A stretch of DNA of 64,000 bases from Sulfuriferula sp. (lineage in GTDB: Bacteria; Pseudomonadota; Gammaproteobacteria; Burkholderiales; Sulfuriferulaceae), in assembly GCA_031291235.1 (NCBI GenBank), contig JARLJL010000024.1:1-64000 (forward strand). Reading direction: 5' to 3'. Shown here piece by piece: positions 31,179 through 40,815 of this stretch. A model generated the notes under the pieces. It worked only from the letters and a program-made list of their open reading frames with translations, did not search any database and was not told where the DNA came from. Made by a program: the position numbers and the translations under genes. Position 1 is the stretch's first letter. Every line of letters begins with the position of its first letter.

Positions 31179-32474
31179 TCAGCGATACAAATGCTGCCCC
31201 AGCATTTCCGGCGTTACCAGCACGATACCTTCCTTGGTAACGTGAAAGCGCTTTGCATCCTCTTCCAGATTTTCCCCTATCACCATATTGTCCGGAATAG
31301 AGCTGGCCTTATCGATCACAGCACGAGTGATGCGGCAGTTTTTACCTATGGATACCTTGGGCAGGATGACGCAATCCTTGACCAGGCTGAAATTCTCGAT
31401 GCGGCAGCCGAAAAACACGATAGAGCGTTTCACCCGCGCGCCAGAGATAATGCAGCCGGCCGAAATCAGGGAATCGATCGCCTCGCCGCGCCGACCTTCA
31501 TCATCGAAGATAAATTTGGCCGGCGCCGATTGCGGCTGATAAGTCCAGATCGGCCAATCGCGGTTATACAGATTCAGTTCGGGATCGATCTCGCACAGTT
31601 CCATATTGGATTTCCAGTATGAATACACCGTGCCGACGTCGCGCCAATAACCCGGTTCGCCGTTTTCGTTACGGAACGGATAAGCCATCGCCCGCGCTTT
31701 ATGGATATTGGCCGGAATAATATCCTTGCCGAAATCATGCGACGAGCCGTGACATTCCGCATCGTCTATCAATATCTTAAACAGGAATTCGGTGGAGAAA
31801 ATATAGATACCCATGGAAGCCAGCGCTGTATCCGGCTTGCCCGGCATGGCTTCAGGCTCGGCAGGTTTCTCGGTAAACTTGGTAATGCACATGTCCGCAT
31901 CCACCGACATGACGCCGAATTCGCTGGCTTCCTCGCGCGGCACCTCGATACAGCCTATGGTGAAATCCGCTCCCGACTCGACATGGCGTAACAGCATGGC
32001 TGAATAATCCATGGTGTAAATATGGTCGCCGCCCAGCACGATAACGTACTTCGGGTCGTGGCGGCGCACGATATCCAGGTTCTGGAACAAGGCATCGGCA
32101 GTCCCTTGGTACCATTCCTTTTTATGCGTACGCTGTTGCGCGGGCAGAATTTCGACAAATTCGCCGATTTCGGCGCGCATGAAGCTCCACGCTCGCTGCA
32201 AATGCCGGATCAGGGAATGGGACTTGTATTGGGTCAGTACGCCGATGCGGCGCAGGCCGGAATTAACGCAGTTGGATAACGCAAAATCGATGATGCGGTA
32301 TTTGCCGCCAAAGGGCACTGCCGGCTTTGCCCGCCAAGTTGTCAGATTTTTCAGGCGGGAACCTTCCCCGCCTGCCAATACCAAAACCAGCGTTCTACGC
32401 GTTAATTCCGTCACCATCTTCGGTTCGGTGTAATAGCGGTATAACTTTTCCTGTTGCTGTTTCGTCATTGTCAT
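31179..32474 (-). CDS. glgC: glucose-1-phosphate adenylyltransferase
   Basis: GlgC makes ADP-glucose, the committed step of bacterial glycogen synthesis, and is normally under allosteric control. The 431-residue protein has LAGGEGSRLKNLTTWRAKPAVPFGGKYRIIDFALSN (nucleotide and activator region), VLGGDHIYTMDYS, CIEVPREEASEFGVM and WRDVGTVYSYW, followed by a left-handed beta-helix. AGGAG lies upstream of the ATG. It follows glk by 34 bases. Confidence 0.97.
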   Translation of the reverse strand: MTMTKQQQEKLYRYYTEPKMVTELTRRTLVLVLAGGEGSRLKNLTTWRAKPAVPFGGKYRIIDFALSNCVNSGLRRIGVLTQYKSHSLIRHLQRAWSFMRAEIGEFVEILPAQQRTHKKEWYQGTADALFQNLDIVRRHDPKYVIVLGGDHIYTMDYSAMLLRHVESGADFTIGCIEVPREEASEFGVMSVDADMCITKFTEKPAEPEAMPGKPDTALASMGIYIFSTEFLFKILIDDAECHGSSHDFGKDIIPANIHKARAMAYPFRNENGEPGYWRDVGTVYSYWKSNMELCEIDPELNLYNRDWPIWTYQPQSAPAKFIFDDEGRRGEAIDSLISAGCIISGARVKRSIVFFGCRIENFSLVKDCVILPKVSIGKNCRITRAVIDKASSIPDNMVIGENLEEDAKRFHVTKEGIVLVTPEMLGQHLYR

Positions 32475-32508
32475 CCTGCTTCTCCTTATTATTTATCACC
32501 ATGCCGCT

Positions 32509-33543
32509 TCAACTGCCAGCTACTTTCATCGCCCCCTGTACGCCGAGGCGCGGATTCGTTATCAGATATATCGGCGTTTGACGCACCAGCTCTGCCATAC
32601 GCCCTTTATCCGCCGCAATTTGCAAAAACCGCTCTCCCTTGAGCCATGCCTGCAAATGTATAGCCATGCCGCCCGCAATATACAGCCCGCCGCGCGGCTG
32701 ATACAGCAGGGCAAGATTTCCTATCCAGGCTGCATAAATATCGGCAAACATCTGCACCGCAGCCGATGCTACAGCCTCGTTGCGCATAGCGCCCGCATGT
32801 ATCCCGGCCGCATCCGGAACCGACGAAAGTGCTGTGCCGGTCGCCAGCAAATAATTGAACTGATACAAGGCCGCGAGCCCCATACCCGATAGCATACGCT
32901 CCCACGATACATGTGCAAATTGCTGCTGATCGGGTGATGCTGCCATCCAGCTCAGCAATTCGCGCTGCTGCGCGTTGGCCGGTGCGAAATCGATATGGCC
33001 GCCTTCGGTAGCATAAGTTTGGTATTCGCCGTTCGCATCGGCCTGCATCCAGGCCAACCCCAGCCCCGTCCCGGCACCGGTAATGACGCGAGTTGCGCCT
33101 AATCGCACCAAACCGGCATTCAGCACCTCATAATCCGTTTTATGCAGCGTTGCCACCCCGGCAGCGGCTGCCTGAAAATCGTTGATAAAACGTACGTCGG
33201 CAATCCCCAGCTCTGCGCCCAGAGCATCGGCATCTACCGTCCAGTTGAGATTGGTCAGCATAACCCGGCGCTGCTCTACCGGACCCGGCAGAGCCAGGCA
33301 CAGCACATCAGGCGGGAGCGTATGACCTGATTCGACCATGAATGTTTTCAGCAACTCGCCGGCGCCGACGAAACTGGCGCTTTCATAACGCTGCTCGAAC
33401 AGCACCCGCGGCGGTTGATGCGATACCTGAGTAAACCATACCAGCCAGCTTTTGGTGCCACCGATATCGCCCGCAATAATATGCGTTATCCGTGACTTGA
33501 AAAAATTGTGAGGGTCGCCCCATCGGACTATAGCTCGCATCAT
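32509..33543 (-). CDS. glk: glucokinase
   Basis: Glk phosphorylates glucose with ATP, feeding Pgi and, through phosphoglucomutase, GlgC. The 344-residue frame contains IIAGDIGGTKSWLV (phosphate-binding loop), TGAGTGLGLAWM and GGHIDFAP, as in the E. coli-type glucokinase. The N-terminus is about 20 residues longer than usual; ATG at 33540 or 33543 are the only obvious starts and lie just after pgi. The distance to pgi is 10 bases. Confidence 0.9.
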   Translation of the reverse strand: MMRAIVRWGDPHNFFKSRITHIIAGDIGGTKSWLVWFTQVSHQPPRVLFEQRYESASFVGAGELLKTFMVESGHTLPPDVLCLALPGPVEQRRVMLTNLNWTVDADALGAELGIADVRFINDFQAAAAGVATLHKTDYEVLNAGLVRLGATRVITGAGTGLGLAWMQADANGEYQTYATEGGHIDFAPANAQQRELLSWMAASPDQQQFAHVSWERMLSGMGLAALYQFNYLLATGTALSSVPDAAGIHAGAMRNEAVASAAVQMFADIYAAWIGNLALLYQPRGGLYIAGGMAIHLQAWLKGERFLQIAADKGRMAELVRQTPIYLITNPRLGVQGAMKVAGS

Positions 33544-33553
33544 GTACCCGCAG

Positions 33554-35224
33554 TTATCGTTCCTTGCGCCAGCGCTGATAATAATTGATCAGGCCATTAG
33601 TCGAGGCATCGTGCGTCGTCACCGCATCGTGCTGACTTAGTTCCGGCAAAATCTGTTTTGCCAGCTGTTTACCTAATTCTACGCCCCATTGGTCGAAAGA
33701 ATTCAGGTTCCAGATGATGCCTTGCACAAAAATTTTGTGCTCGTAAGCGGCCAGCAACATCCCCAGCGAATGCGGCGTCAATTGCTTGAGCAACAACGCA
33801 TTGCTCGGATGATTTCCGGCAAATACCTTTTGCGCCAGCCAGGACTGATCACCGGCGCTGCTTTGCGTTTCGGCCAGCGTACGACCGCGCATCAACGCCT
33901 CGGTCTGCGCCAGAAAATTCGCCACCAGAATATCGTGATGCGACTGCAAGCTATCATGCTGCTGCATGGAAACAATGAAATCCGCCGGAATCAGTTTCGT
34001 CCCCTGATGAATCAACTGATAAAAAGCATGTTGCCCGTTGATGCCGCTGGCACCCCACACAATCGCGCCGGTGGCATAATCGACGGCATGCCCTTCGCGA
34101 TCAACAGATTTGCCGTTGCTTTCCATATCCGCCTGTTCCAGATACATGGGCAAGCTACGTAAATAATGATCGTAGGGCAGGATCGCTTGCGACTCCGCAC
34201 CGAAAAAATTGTTGTACCAGACGCCCAGCAATGCCATGATCACCGGCATGTTCTGCGCCAGCGGCGCCTGCCTGAAATGCTCGTCCATATCGTACGCGCC
34301 CTGCAACAGCGCCAGGAAATGCGCGTGTCCGATTGCCAGCATGATGGACAAGCCGATAGCCGACCATAATGAGTAGCGCCCGCCCACCCAATCCCAAAAT
34401 TCAAACATCTGCGCTGGATCAATACCGAATGCAACAACCGCATCCCTGTTGGTCGACACTGCTACAAAATGACGCGCAATATGGCACTCCGATTGTGCAT
34501 GCTGCAAAAACCAGTTGCGCGCAAAGTGGGCATTGGTCATGGTTTCCTGCGTGGTAAACGTCTTGGACGAAACAATGAACAACGTCGTTTCCGGATCCAG
34601 CGCTTCCAGCGCTTCCGCGACATGATCGCCGTCGACATTGGATACGAAATGTACTTTCAAGTCAGGATGACGATACGGCTTCAGCGCCTGATACACCATC
34701 TGCGGCCCCAGATCCGATCCGCCTATGCCGATATTGACTACATCGGTAATGCGTTTCCCGCTATATCCCAGCCATGCGCCGTCTCGCACCTGCCCGGCAA
34801 ACGCCGCCATCCTGTCAATGACCGCCAGCACCCCGGGCATGACATCCACGCCGTCCACCCACACCGGCTGATCGCCGCGATTGCGCAGCGCCGTATGCAG
34901 CACCGCACGATTTTCGGTATTGTTGATTTTTTCGCCGCTAAACATTCTGTCGCGCCAGCCACCTATATCCGACTCTTCCGCGAGTTGCGTCAACAACGCC
35001 ATGGTCTCGGCCGTGATGCGATTTTTCGAGTAATCCAGAAATAAATCATCCACCTGCAACGAAAATCGTTCAAATCGCTGCGGGTCTTCGGCAAACATGT
35101 CGCGCATATGACGCGCTCGTATCTGCTGGAAATGATGCTGCAATTGCTGGCAAACAGAACGATGCATGGGCACCGCAGACGAAGAGACATTGGTGTTCGA
35201 TGACGTGGCTGGCATAGCGGACAT
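33554..35224 (-). CDS. pgi: glucose-6-phosphate isomerase
   Basis: Pgi interconverts glucose-6-phosphate and fructose-6-phosphate, linking the glycogen operon to glycolysis and gluconeogenesis. The 556-residue protein has [53 protein letters not shown] and [13 protein letters not shown], all family signatures. AAGGAAAGAGA precedes the ATG. It is the first gene of the minus-strand glycogen operon, and the operon promoter should lie in the 151 bases shared with feoA. Confidence 0.96.
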   Translation of the reverse strand: MSAMPATSSNTNVSSSAVPMHRSVCQQLQHHFQQIRARHMRDMFAEDPQRFERFSLQVDDLFLDYSKNRITAETMALLTQLAEESDIGGWRDRMFSGEKINNTENRAVLHTALRNRGDQPVWVDGVDVMPGVLAVIDRMAAFAGQVRDGAWLGYSGKRITDVVNIGIGGSDLGPQMVYQALKPYRHPDLKVHFVSNVDGDHVAEALEALDPETTLFIVSSKTFTTQETMTNAHFARNWFLQHAQSECHIARHFVAVSTNRDAVVAFGIDPAQMFEFWDWVGGRYSLWSAIGLSIMLAIGHAHFLALLQGAYDMDEHFRQAPLAQNMPVIMALLGVWYNNFFGAESQAILPYDHYLRSLPMYLEQADMESNGKSVDREGHAVDYATGAIVWGASGINGQHAFYQLIHQGTKLIPADFIVSMQQHDSLQSHHDILVANFLAQTEALMRGRTLAETQSSAGDQSWLAQKVFAGNHPSNALLLKQLTPHSLGMLLAAYEHKIFVQGIIWNLNSFDQWGVELGKQLAKQILPELSQHDAVTTHDASTNGLINYYQRWRKER

Positions 35225-35346
35225 TCTCTTTCCTTATGACTTAAGCATGTTAAATACCAAGCAATACCCAGGCCAAGCTTATGCTCCTTGAAATATATTA
35301 CAACTGACACCATTTCCATCTTGCGGTTTCATTTACGCCATGTTAT

Positions 35347-35367
35347 AAATAAGAATCTTTCTCATTT
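35347..35367 (+). promoter_or_regulatory. Fur box upstream of feoA
   Basis: The 21-base element has half sites AAATAAGAA and TTCTCATTT around a 3-base centre; eight of nine positions are complementary. It matches the Fur consensus (AAATGAGAA-like halves). It ends nine bases before the feoA ATG, where a bound repressor would block transcription of feoAB. Iron control of feo by Fur is established knowledge. Confidence 0.72.
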
Positions 35368-35375
35368 AACAAAAA

Positions 35376-35609
35376 ATGAATACTTCTCTCGATCACTTGC
35401 TGGCCAATCAAAGCGGCACCATCACCGCCATAGATGCAGGCTCGGAATTAACGCGACGGATGTCGGCGCTCGGGTTGCGCCTGGGCAGACGGGTCGAGGT
35501 CATACGCATTGCTCCATGGAAAGGTCCGTTACAAATCCGGATAGGTCACACCGAGCTCATGATACGTCGCGTGGATGCAGCTAAAATCAACATTCTGCTA
35601 AACGCCTGA
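35376..35609 (+). CDS. feoA: ferrous iron transport protein A
   Basis: FeoA is a small SH3-fold cytoplasmic protein needed for FeoB activity. The 77-residue protein shows the family pattern: a hydrophobic start, GTITAIDAG, RRMSALGLRLGRRVEVIRIAPWKGPLQIRIG and ELMIRRVDAAKI. No ribosome-binding site is visible before the ATG; the preceding bases are AACAAAAA. It is followed six bases later by feoB. Confidence 0.9.
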   Translation: MNTSLDHLLANQSGTITAIDAGSELTRRMSALGLRLGRRVEVIRIAPWKGPLQIRIGHTELMIRRVDAAKINILLNA

Positions 35610-35615
35610 GCTGCC

Positions 35616-37400
35616 ATGAAACGCATCGCCCTGCTAGGAATGCCCAACACCGGCAAATCGACCTTTTTTAATCGTCTGACCGGTGCCGGGGCACGTGTCG
35701 GCAACTGGCCGGGGATCACGGTAGATCTGTTATCCGCCAAGGTATTATTGGCCGGCAGCATGGTCGAAATCATCGACTTGCCGGGTTTCTACAATCTTCA
35801 CGGCTTTTCCGACGACGAACAGGTCGTCCGCCATTTCCTCGAATCGCAGCCGGTTAATGGGCTGGTAGTCATACTTAACGCCACCCAGCTCGACCGCCAG
35901 CTTGCATTGCTGTTGCAGCTCAAAACGCTGAAACTGCCGATTACGCTGGTGCTCAACATGGCTGATGAAGCCAAACAAATGGGTGTCAAAATCGATGTGG
36001 AACGCCTGTCCGCCGATCTCGGCGTACCGGTAAACATGATCAGTGCGAAATACGGCCACGGCTTTGGTCACGTTCGTAGCGCCATAGAAACCGTATTGCG
36101 CGATCATCCCCAAGCCGTACTAGCCAACAAGCAGGCATTCAATCAGGATGACAACATTGAAGCCGAGCTGGATCGTATCGTCAGCGATACCGTTACCACC
36201 CCCATTACCTTGCCGGCCGATCTCAGTCGTCGTCTGGACAAGGTCTTACTGCATCCCTGGCTGGGGCTGCCGCTGTTTTTCATCACCGTATTTCTGCTGT
36301 TCCAGCTTGTCTACGGTATCGGCACCCCATTGCAAACCGGCGCAGGCTGGCTGCTCGATCAATTCAAAAGCGGCATACTGGAGCCTGCCCTCGCGCATGC
36401 GCCTGCTGCCGTCAAAAGCTTTATCGTAGACGGGCTATACGACGGGGTCGGCACTGTACTGACCTTCCTGCCCATCATCGTCGTGTTTTTCATGTTCATG
36501 GCAGTTATCGAGGACAGCGGCTATCTGGCCCGCGCCGCTTACCTGATGGATGCAATCATGGCCAGAATGGGTCTGGATGGACGCTCGTTCGTGATGCAAC
36601 TGATGGGTTTCGGCTGTAACGTCCCCGCGCTGATGGGTACGCGCGTCATGCGTTCGCGCGCCCTGCGCCTGCTGACCATGATGGTAATTCCGTTCTCGCT
36701 GTGCTCGGCCAGACTGCAGGTGTTCCTGTTTTTTACCACCGCCATATTTGCGCCGCGCGCAGCTGCCGTAGTGATGTTCTCGCTGTATCTGATGAGTTTT
36801 CTGATGGCATTTCTGACTGCGCTCGTGTGGCGCGGCAAATACCGCAGCCATGAACCGTTGTTGCTGGAGCTGCCGCCTTACCGCTTCCCTACGATCAAAC
36901 AGCTGCTGGCGCAAGGCTGGCAACAATCCGGTCATTTCATACGCGGTGCATCCGGCTTTATTATTGCTGGCGTTGTCATCGTCTGGGCACTCACTCATTA
37001 TCCGTTCAACGTGCCACCTGCCAGCACTACCACACTGGCCGGACAACTTGCAAACTGGATGGAACCCATCTTTGCTCCGCTCGGCATCGACCGCCTGTTA
37101 TCCATCGCGCTGCTGTTCGGATTCATGGCCAAGGAAATCGTTATCGGCGCCCTCGCCGTCATTTACGGCGCCGGACAGAACAATCTTTCAGGTATCATCG
37201 CCGGGCAGCTGGACTGGGTGCAAGCCTACAGCTTCATGCTGTTTACGCTAATCTACACCCCATGCCTGTCTACCATCGCCGTGCTCAGACAGGAATCCAA
37301 AAGCAACTGGTTTACCGTACTCGCTGTCGCCTGGCCACTGGGTCTCGCATGGCTGGTGAGTTTTGCGTTCTATCAGGGTGCGCGCGCACTGGGATTTTAA
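35616..37400 (+). CDS. feoB: ferrous iron transporter FeoB
   Basis: FeoB is a GTPase-coupled membrane transporter for Fe(II). The 594-residue protein has the N-terminal G domain (GMPNTGKSTFFNRLTG, the switch region and DLPGFYNL, NMADEAKQMG as G4), a short helical regulator, and a membrane part with two Gate domains (LMGFGCNVPALMGTRVM with the conserved Cys, and a second after residue 430). It is shorter than E. coli FeoB (773) but of the compact type found in many betaproteobacteria. No feoC follows. Confidence 0.93.
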   Translation: MKRIALLGMPNTGKSTFFNRLTGAGARVGNWPGITVDLLSAKVLLAGSMVEIIDLPGFYNLHGFSDDEQVVRHFLESQPVNGLVVILNATQLDRQLALLLQLKTLKLPITLVLNMADEAKQMGVKIDVERLSADLGVPVNMISAKYGHGFGHVRSAIETVLRDHPQAVLANKQAFNQDDNIEAELDRIVSDTVTTPITLPADLSRRLDKVLLHPWLGLPLFFITVFLLFQLVYGIGTPLQTGAGWLLDQFKSGILEPALAHAPAAVKSFIVDGLYDGVGTVLTFLPIIVVFFMFMAVIEDSGYLARAAYLMDAIMARMGLDGRSFVMQLMGFGCNVPALMGTRVMRSRALRLLTMMVIPFSLCSARLQVFLFFTTAIFAPRAAAVVMFSLYLMSFLMAFLTALVWRGKYRSHEPLLLELPPYRFPTIKQLLAQGWQQSGHFIRGASGFIIAGVVIVWALTHYPFNVPPASTTTLAGQLANWMEPIFAPLGIDRLLSIALLFGFMAKEIVIGALAVIYGAGQNNLSGIIAGQLDWVQAYSFMLFTLIYTPCLSTIAVLRQESKSNWFTVLAVAWPLGLAWLVSFAFYQGARALGF

Positions 37401-37477
37401 TCAGACCCGATCGGCATTAATGCTACCATCCCCGGCAGCGGCGCACAGCCGGTGCCATTTGTTAATGACCCGACGGC

Positions 37478-38881
37478 TTAACGCCATTCCTTGGGCAAAT
37501 AATAATCGCCGTAACTATCCTGATCCATCGGCACCTCGATCACGCCCTTGGCCAAAGGCTGCTGATCCGCCCCACCTGTGATTTTCGGGAAAGCGATCAC
37601 CAGCACCACCATCGCCAGCTGTATCAGCACAAACGGAATCGCCCCACGATAAATATCGGTAGTTTTAATTTCCTTCGGCGCAACGCTACGTAAATAAAAC
37701 AGCGCAAAACCGAACGGCGGGTGCATGAACGAAGTTTGCATATTGATGCCGATAAGCACGCCGAACCAGACCAGATCAATACCCAGTTTTTGGGCGACTG
37801 GCGCCAGCAACGGAATGATAATAAACGCAATCTCGAAGAAATCGAGGAAAAACGCCAGCACGAATACGAGCAAATTGACCACGATCAGAAAGCCCAGTGC
37901 GCCGCCGGGCAAACCGGTCAATAGATGCTCTACCCACAGATCGCCATTGACGCCGCGAAATACCAGACTGAATACCGTCGAACCGATCAGGATGAACAAC
38001 ACAAAACTAGACAAGCGCGTCGTCGCATCCATGGCCTGTTTTAACATATCCAGAGGCAGGCGTCGTTTAATCCATGCCAGCACCAGCGCACCCGCCGCGC
38101 CCATGGCGCCGCCTTCGGTCGGCGTCGCCCAACCCAGGAATATCGTACCCAGCACCAGAAAGATCAGCAATAACGGCGGCATGATAGACAGCATCGCGCT
38201 GCGCCATAGCGCCCAGCCGCACAAAGTACGGGCTGCGAGGGGCAAAGCCGGCGCTGCGGCTGGCTTTATCAGAGTAACCATGAATACGAACAATACGTAA
38301 AAACCGGTAAGCACCAGACTCGGCACCAGCGCACCTGCATATAAATCGCCCACCGAAACCCCCAGCTGGTCGGCCAGCACGATCAACACCAGGCTGGGCG
38401 GAATAATTTGCGCCAGCGTCCCCGAGGCGGCAATCACACCGGTCGCCAGTCGCGTATCGTAACCGTAGCGCACCATGATAGGCAGCGAAATCAAGCCCAT
38501 AGCGATCACCGAAGCGGCCACGACCCCAGTGGTAGCCGCCAGCAGGGCACCGACGAAGATCACCGCGTAAGCCAGCCCACCGCGTATTGCACCGAACAGC
38601 TGCCCGACACTCTCCAGCAACTCCTCGGCCATGCCGCTACGTTCCAGTATCAGCCCCATGAAAGTGAAAAACGGTATCGCCAGCAAGGTTTGATTGGCGA
38701 CGATACCGAGCACGCGCTCCGGCAGCGCCTGCATCAGGCTCATATCGAACAGCCCGAAATGCATGCCGATCGCGGCAAACAGCAAGCCGTTTGCTGCCAG
38801 CGAAAATGCCACCGGGTAACCCATCAGCAACACAACCACTAGCCCGGCAAACATGGCCGGCGCCATCCACTCCATGTTCAT
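37478..38881 (-). CDS. TRAP transporter large permease (DctM-like)
   Basis: This is the large membrane subunit of a tripartite ATP-independent periplasmic transporter, driven by a sodium or proton gradient. From the ATG at 38881 it has 467 residues and about twelve spans; GYPVAFSLAANGLLFA, AIPFFTFMGLILERSG and ASGTLAQIIPPSLVLIVLAD are DctM signatures. The C-terminus has a soluble tail ending YYLPKEWR. It overlaps dctQ by four bases. Substrate is unknown; no DctP binding protein is nearby. Confidence 0.9.
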   Translation of the reverse strand: MNMEWMAPAMFAGLVVVLLMGYPVAFSLAANGLLFAAIGMHFGLFDMSLMQALPERVLGIVANQTLLAIPFFTFMGLILERSGMAEELLESVGQLFGAIRGGLAYAVIFVGALLAATTGVVAASVIAMGLISLPIMVRYGYDTRLATGVIAASGTLAQIIPPSLVLIVLADQLGVSVGDLYAGALVPSLVLTGFYVLFVFMVTLIKPAAAPALPLAARTLCGWALWRSAMLSIMPPLLLIFLVLGTIFLGWATPTEGGAMGAAGALVLAWIKRRLPLDMLKQAMDATTRLSSFVLFILIGSTVFSLVFRGVNGDLWVEHLLTGLPGGALGFLIVVNLLVFVLAFFLDFFEIAFIIIPLLAPVAQKLGIDLVWFGVLIGINMQTSFMHPPFGFALFYLRSVAPKEIKTTDIYRGAIPFVLIQLAMVVLVIAFPKITGGADQQPLAKGVIEVPMDQDSYGDYYLPKEWR

Positions 38882-39405
38882 GCCGAGTGCTCCCCGGATT
38901 CGCCATAACCGATCAGCACAGCAATATTTTTGATCAGCTCGGAGATACCCTGCAACGCCAGCAAGCCGAAGCCCACGGGGATCAGCAGCTTCACCGGCCA
39001 GCGCAACAATCCGCCTGCATCCGGCGACATCTCGCCGCTCTGCCAAGCACTCACAAACATCGCCCAGCCGAACCAGATGATCAGCAGACAAAACGGCAGC
39101 AAAAACAACAATGTACCGATAATTTCCACCCAGGCCTGCGTACGCGGGGATAAGCGGCCGTGGATGAAATCGATGCGGACATGACCGTGATGTTTAAGCG
39201 TAAATCCCGCGCCCAGCAAAAACAGCGCACCAAACAGATACCACTGGATTTCCAGACCGGCATTCGAACTCTCGCCCCAGCCGTAACGTACCAGCGCATT
39301 GCCTGCGGATATCACCGTTGCCAGCAATACCAACCACTTGATACTGCGCCCTACCCATTCGTTCAACGCGTCTATGCCTTGCGATAATCGCCATAATGCC
39401 CGCAT
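38878..39405 (-). CDS. TRAP transporter small permease (DctQ-like)
   Basis: The small four-span subunit of the TRAP transporter, 175 residues. Spans lie near 22-40, 55-73, 95-115 and 140-158. NALVRYGWGESSNAGLEIQWYLFGALFLLGAGFTLKHHGHVRIDF is typical of DctQ proteins from the mannitol/chloroaromatic-type clade. It starts six bases after the pmbA stop, so pmbA, dctQ and dctM form one transcription unit. Confidence 0.88.
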   Translation of the reverse strand: MRALWRLSQGIDALNEWVGRSIKWLVLLATVISAGNALVRYGWGESSNAGLEIQWYLFGALFLLGAGFTLKHHGHVRIDFIHGRLSPRTQAWVEIIGTLLFLLPFCLLIIWFGWAMFVSAWQSGEMSPDAGGLLRWPVKLLIPVGFGLLALQGISELIKNIAVLIGYGESGEHSA

Positions 39406-39411
39406 CGCCTG

Positions 39412-40749
39412 TCAGTCCCCTGCTACGGTCATCTGTGAAATCAGTATGGAACCGGTCTGCTTGGAGCCGCGCGTTTCCGTATCGGTGCCGATAGCGACAA
39501 TGTCCTTGAACATCTGCTTGAGATTGCCGGCGATGGTAATTTCTTCCACCGGGTATTGAATTACGCCGTTCTCCACCCAGAAACCGGCAGCGCCGCGCGA
39601 ATAGTCGCCTGTTACCATATTGGTACCGTGACCGAGCAGCTCGGTCACCAGCAGCCCCGTGCCCATTTTTTGCAACAATCCGGCAAAATCCTCGCCAGTA
39701 CTGTTCACCAGCAAGTTATGGTTGCCGCCCGCATTGCCGGTCGTTTGCATACCCAGCTTGCGCGCGCTGTAGCTACCCAGAAAATAACCCTGCAACACAC
39801 CGTCCTTGATGACTTCGCGATCGACAGTCGCCACACCCTCATTATCGAACGGGCTGCTGGCGAGGCCGCGCAGCAAATGCGGCCGTTCGCTGATCTGTAT
39901 CCAGTCCGGGAATATGCTCTGCCCCAGACTGTCGAGCAAAAACGACGACTTGCGATACAGACTGCTGCCGCTGATCGCCGACACGAAGCTCGACAGCAAC
40001 CCTGCTGCAACCGGCGCTTCGAACAGCACCGGCACCTGGCAGGTCTTCACCTTGCGGCCATCCAGCCGGCGCACCGTACGCTCACCGGCACGCCGCCCCA
40101 CTTCTTCCGCAGACAGCAGATCCGCCGCACGCCGGGCCGAGGTGTACCAGTAGTCGCGCTGCATGCCTTGTTCCGATTCGGCGATAACTGCGCAACTCAC
40201 GCCATGCCGCGAAGTCGGGTAACCCGCCGAGAAGCCGAGACTGTTGCCGTACACGAACAGGGAATTCTGCGTATTGACGCTACCGCCTTCGGAGTTGCTG
40301 ATACGCGGATCCGCAGCCAGTGCAGCAGCCTCGCACGCGCCCGCCATGGCAATGGCTTCGTCTATCGACTGCGTCCACGGATGGAACAAATCCAATTCGG
40401 GGAATACTGTCGCCAAGCGATCCGCATCGGGCAACCCGGCGTATGCATCTTCCGCTGTATAGCGCGCGATGGTAAGCGCCTTGTCTACCGTATCCAGCAA
40501 AGCCTGCCGCGAGAAATCGGATGTAGACGCATTGCCGCGGCGCTGGCCGATATAAACGGTTACGCCTATGCCTTTGTCGCGGTTATATTCTATGGTCTCG
40601 ACTTCGCCCTTGCGCACCGTTACCGATTGCCCCATGCCTTCCGAAGCTTCGGCAGCGCAAGCGCTCGCGCCTTGCCGTTTGGCATAATCCAGCATGTCCT
40701 GCACCAGGGCTTGCAATTCGTTTTTAGTATGGCTAAATTGATCAGACAC
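39412..40749 (-). CDS. pmbA: metalloprotease PmbA (TldE)
   Basis: PmbA is the non-catalytic or accessory partner of TldD in a protease that processes peptides such as microcin B17 and degrades CcdA. The 445-residue protein shows FHPWTQSIDEAI, NTQNSLFVYGNSLGFSAGYPTSRHG, LASSPFDNEGVAT and GHGTNMVTGDYSRGAAGFWVENG, all typical. The start is GTG at 40749 with GGAG six bases upstream. tldD is not in the window. It is divergent from darP, a common pairing. Confidence 0.94.
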   Translation of the reverse strand: MSDQFSHTKNELQALVQDMLDYAKRQGASACAAEASEGMGQSVTVRKGEVETIEYNRDKGIGVTVYIGQRRGNASTSDFSRQALLDTVDKALTIARYTAEDAYAGLPDADRLATVFPELDLFHPWTQSIDEAIAMAGACEAAALAADPRISNSEGGSVNTQNSLFVYGNSLGFSAGYPTSRHGVSCAVIAESEQGMQRDYWYTSARRAADLLSAEEVGRRAGERTVRRLDGRKVKTCQVPVLFEAPVAAGLLSSFVSAISGSSLYRKSSFLLDSLGQSIFPDWIQISERPHLLRGLASSPFDNEGVATVDREVIKDGVLQGYFLGSYSARKLGMQTTGNAGGNHNLLVNSTGEDFAGLLQKMGTGLLVTELLGHGTNMVTGDYSRGAAGFWVENGVIQYPVEEITIAGNLKQMFKDIVAIGTDTETRGSKQTGSILISQMTVAGD

Positions 40750-40815
40750 GAAATCTCCAGACTAAGTAAGGCCAAAACCGTTATCATAGCAACATTTAGG
40801 CAATACCTGAGCACC

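Noticed and set aside
39556-40815. 420-codon N-terminal extension of darP
   Set aside because: It is antisense to pmbA and DarP proteins start at MEEIEDE-like sequences; the extension has no domain features.
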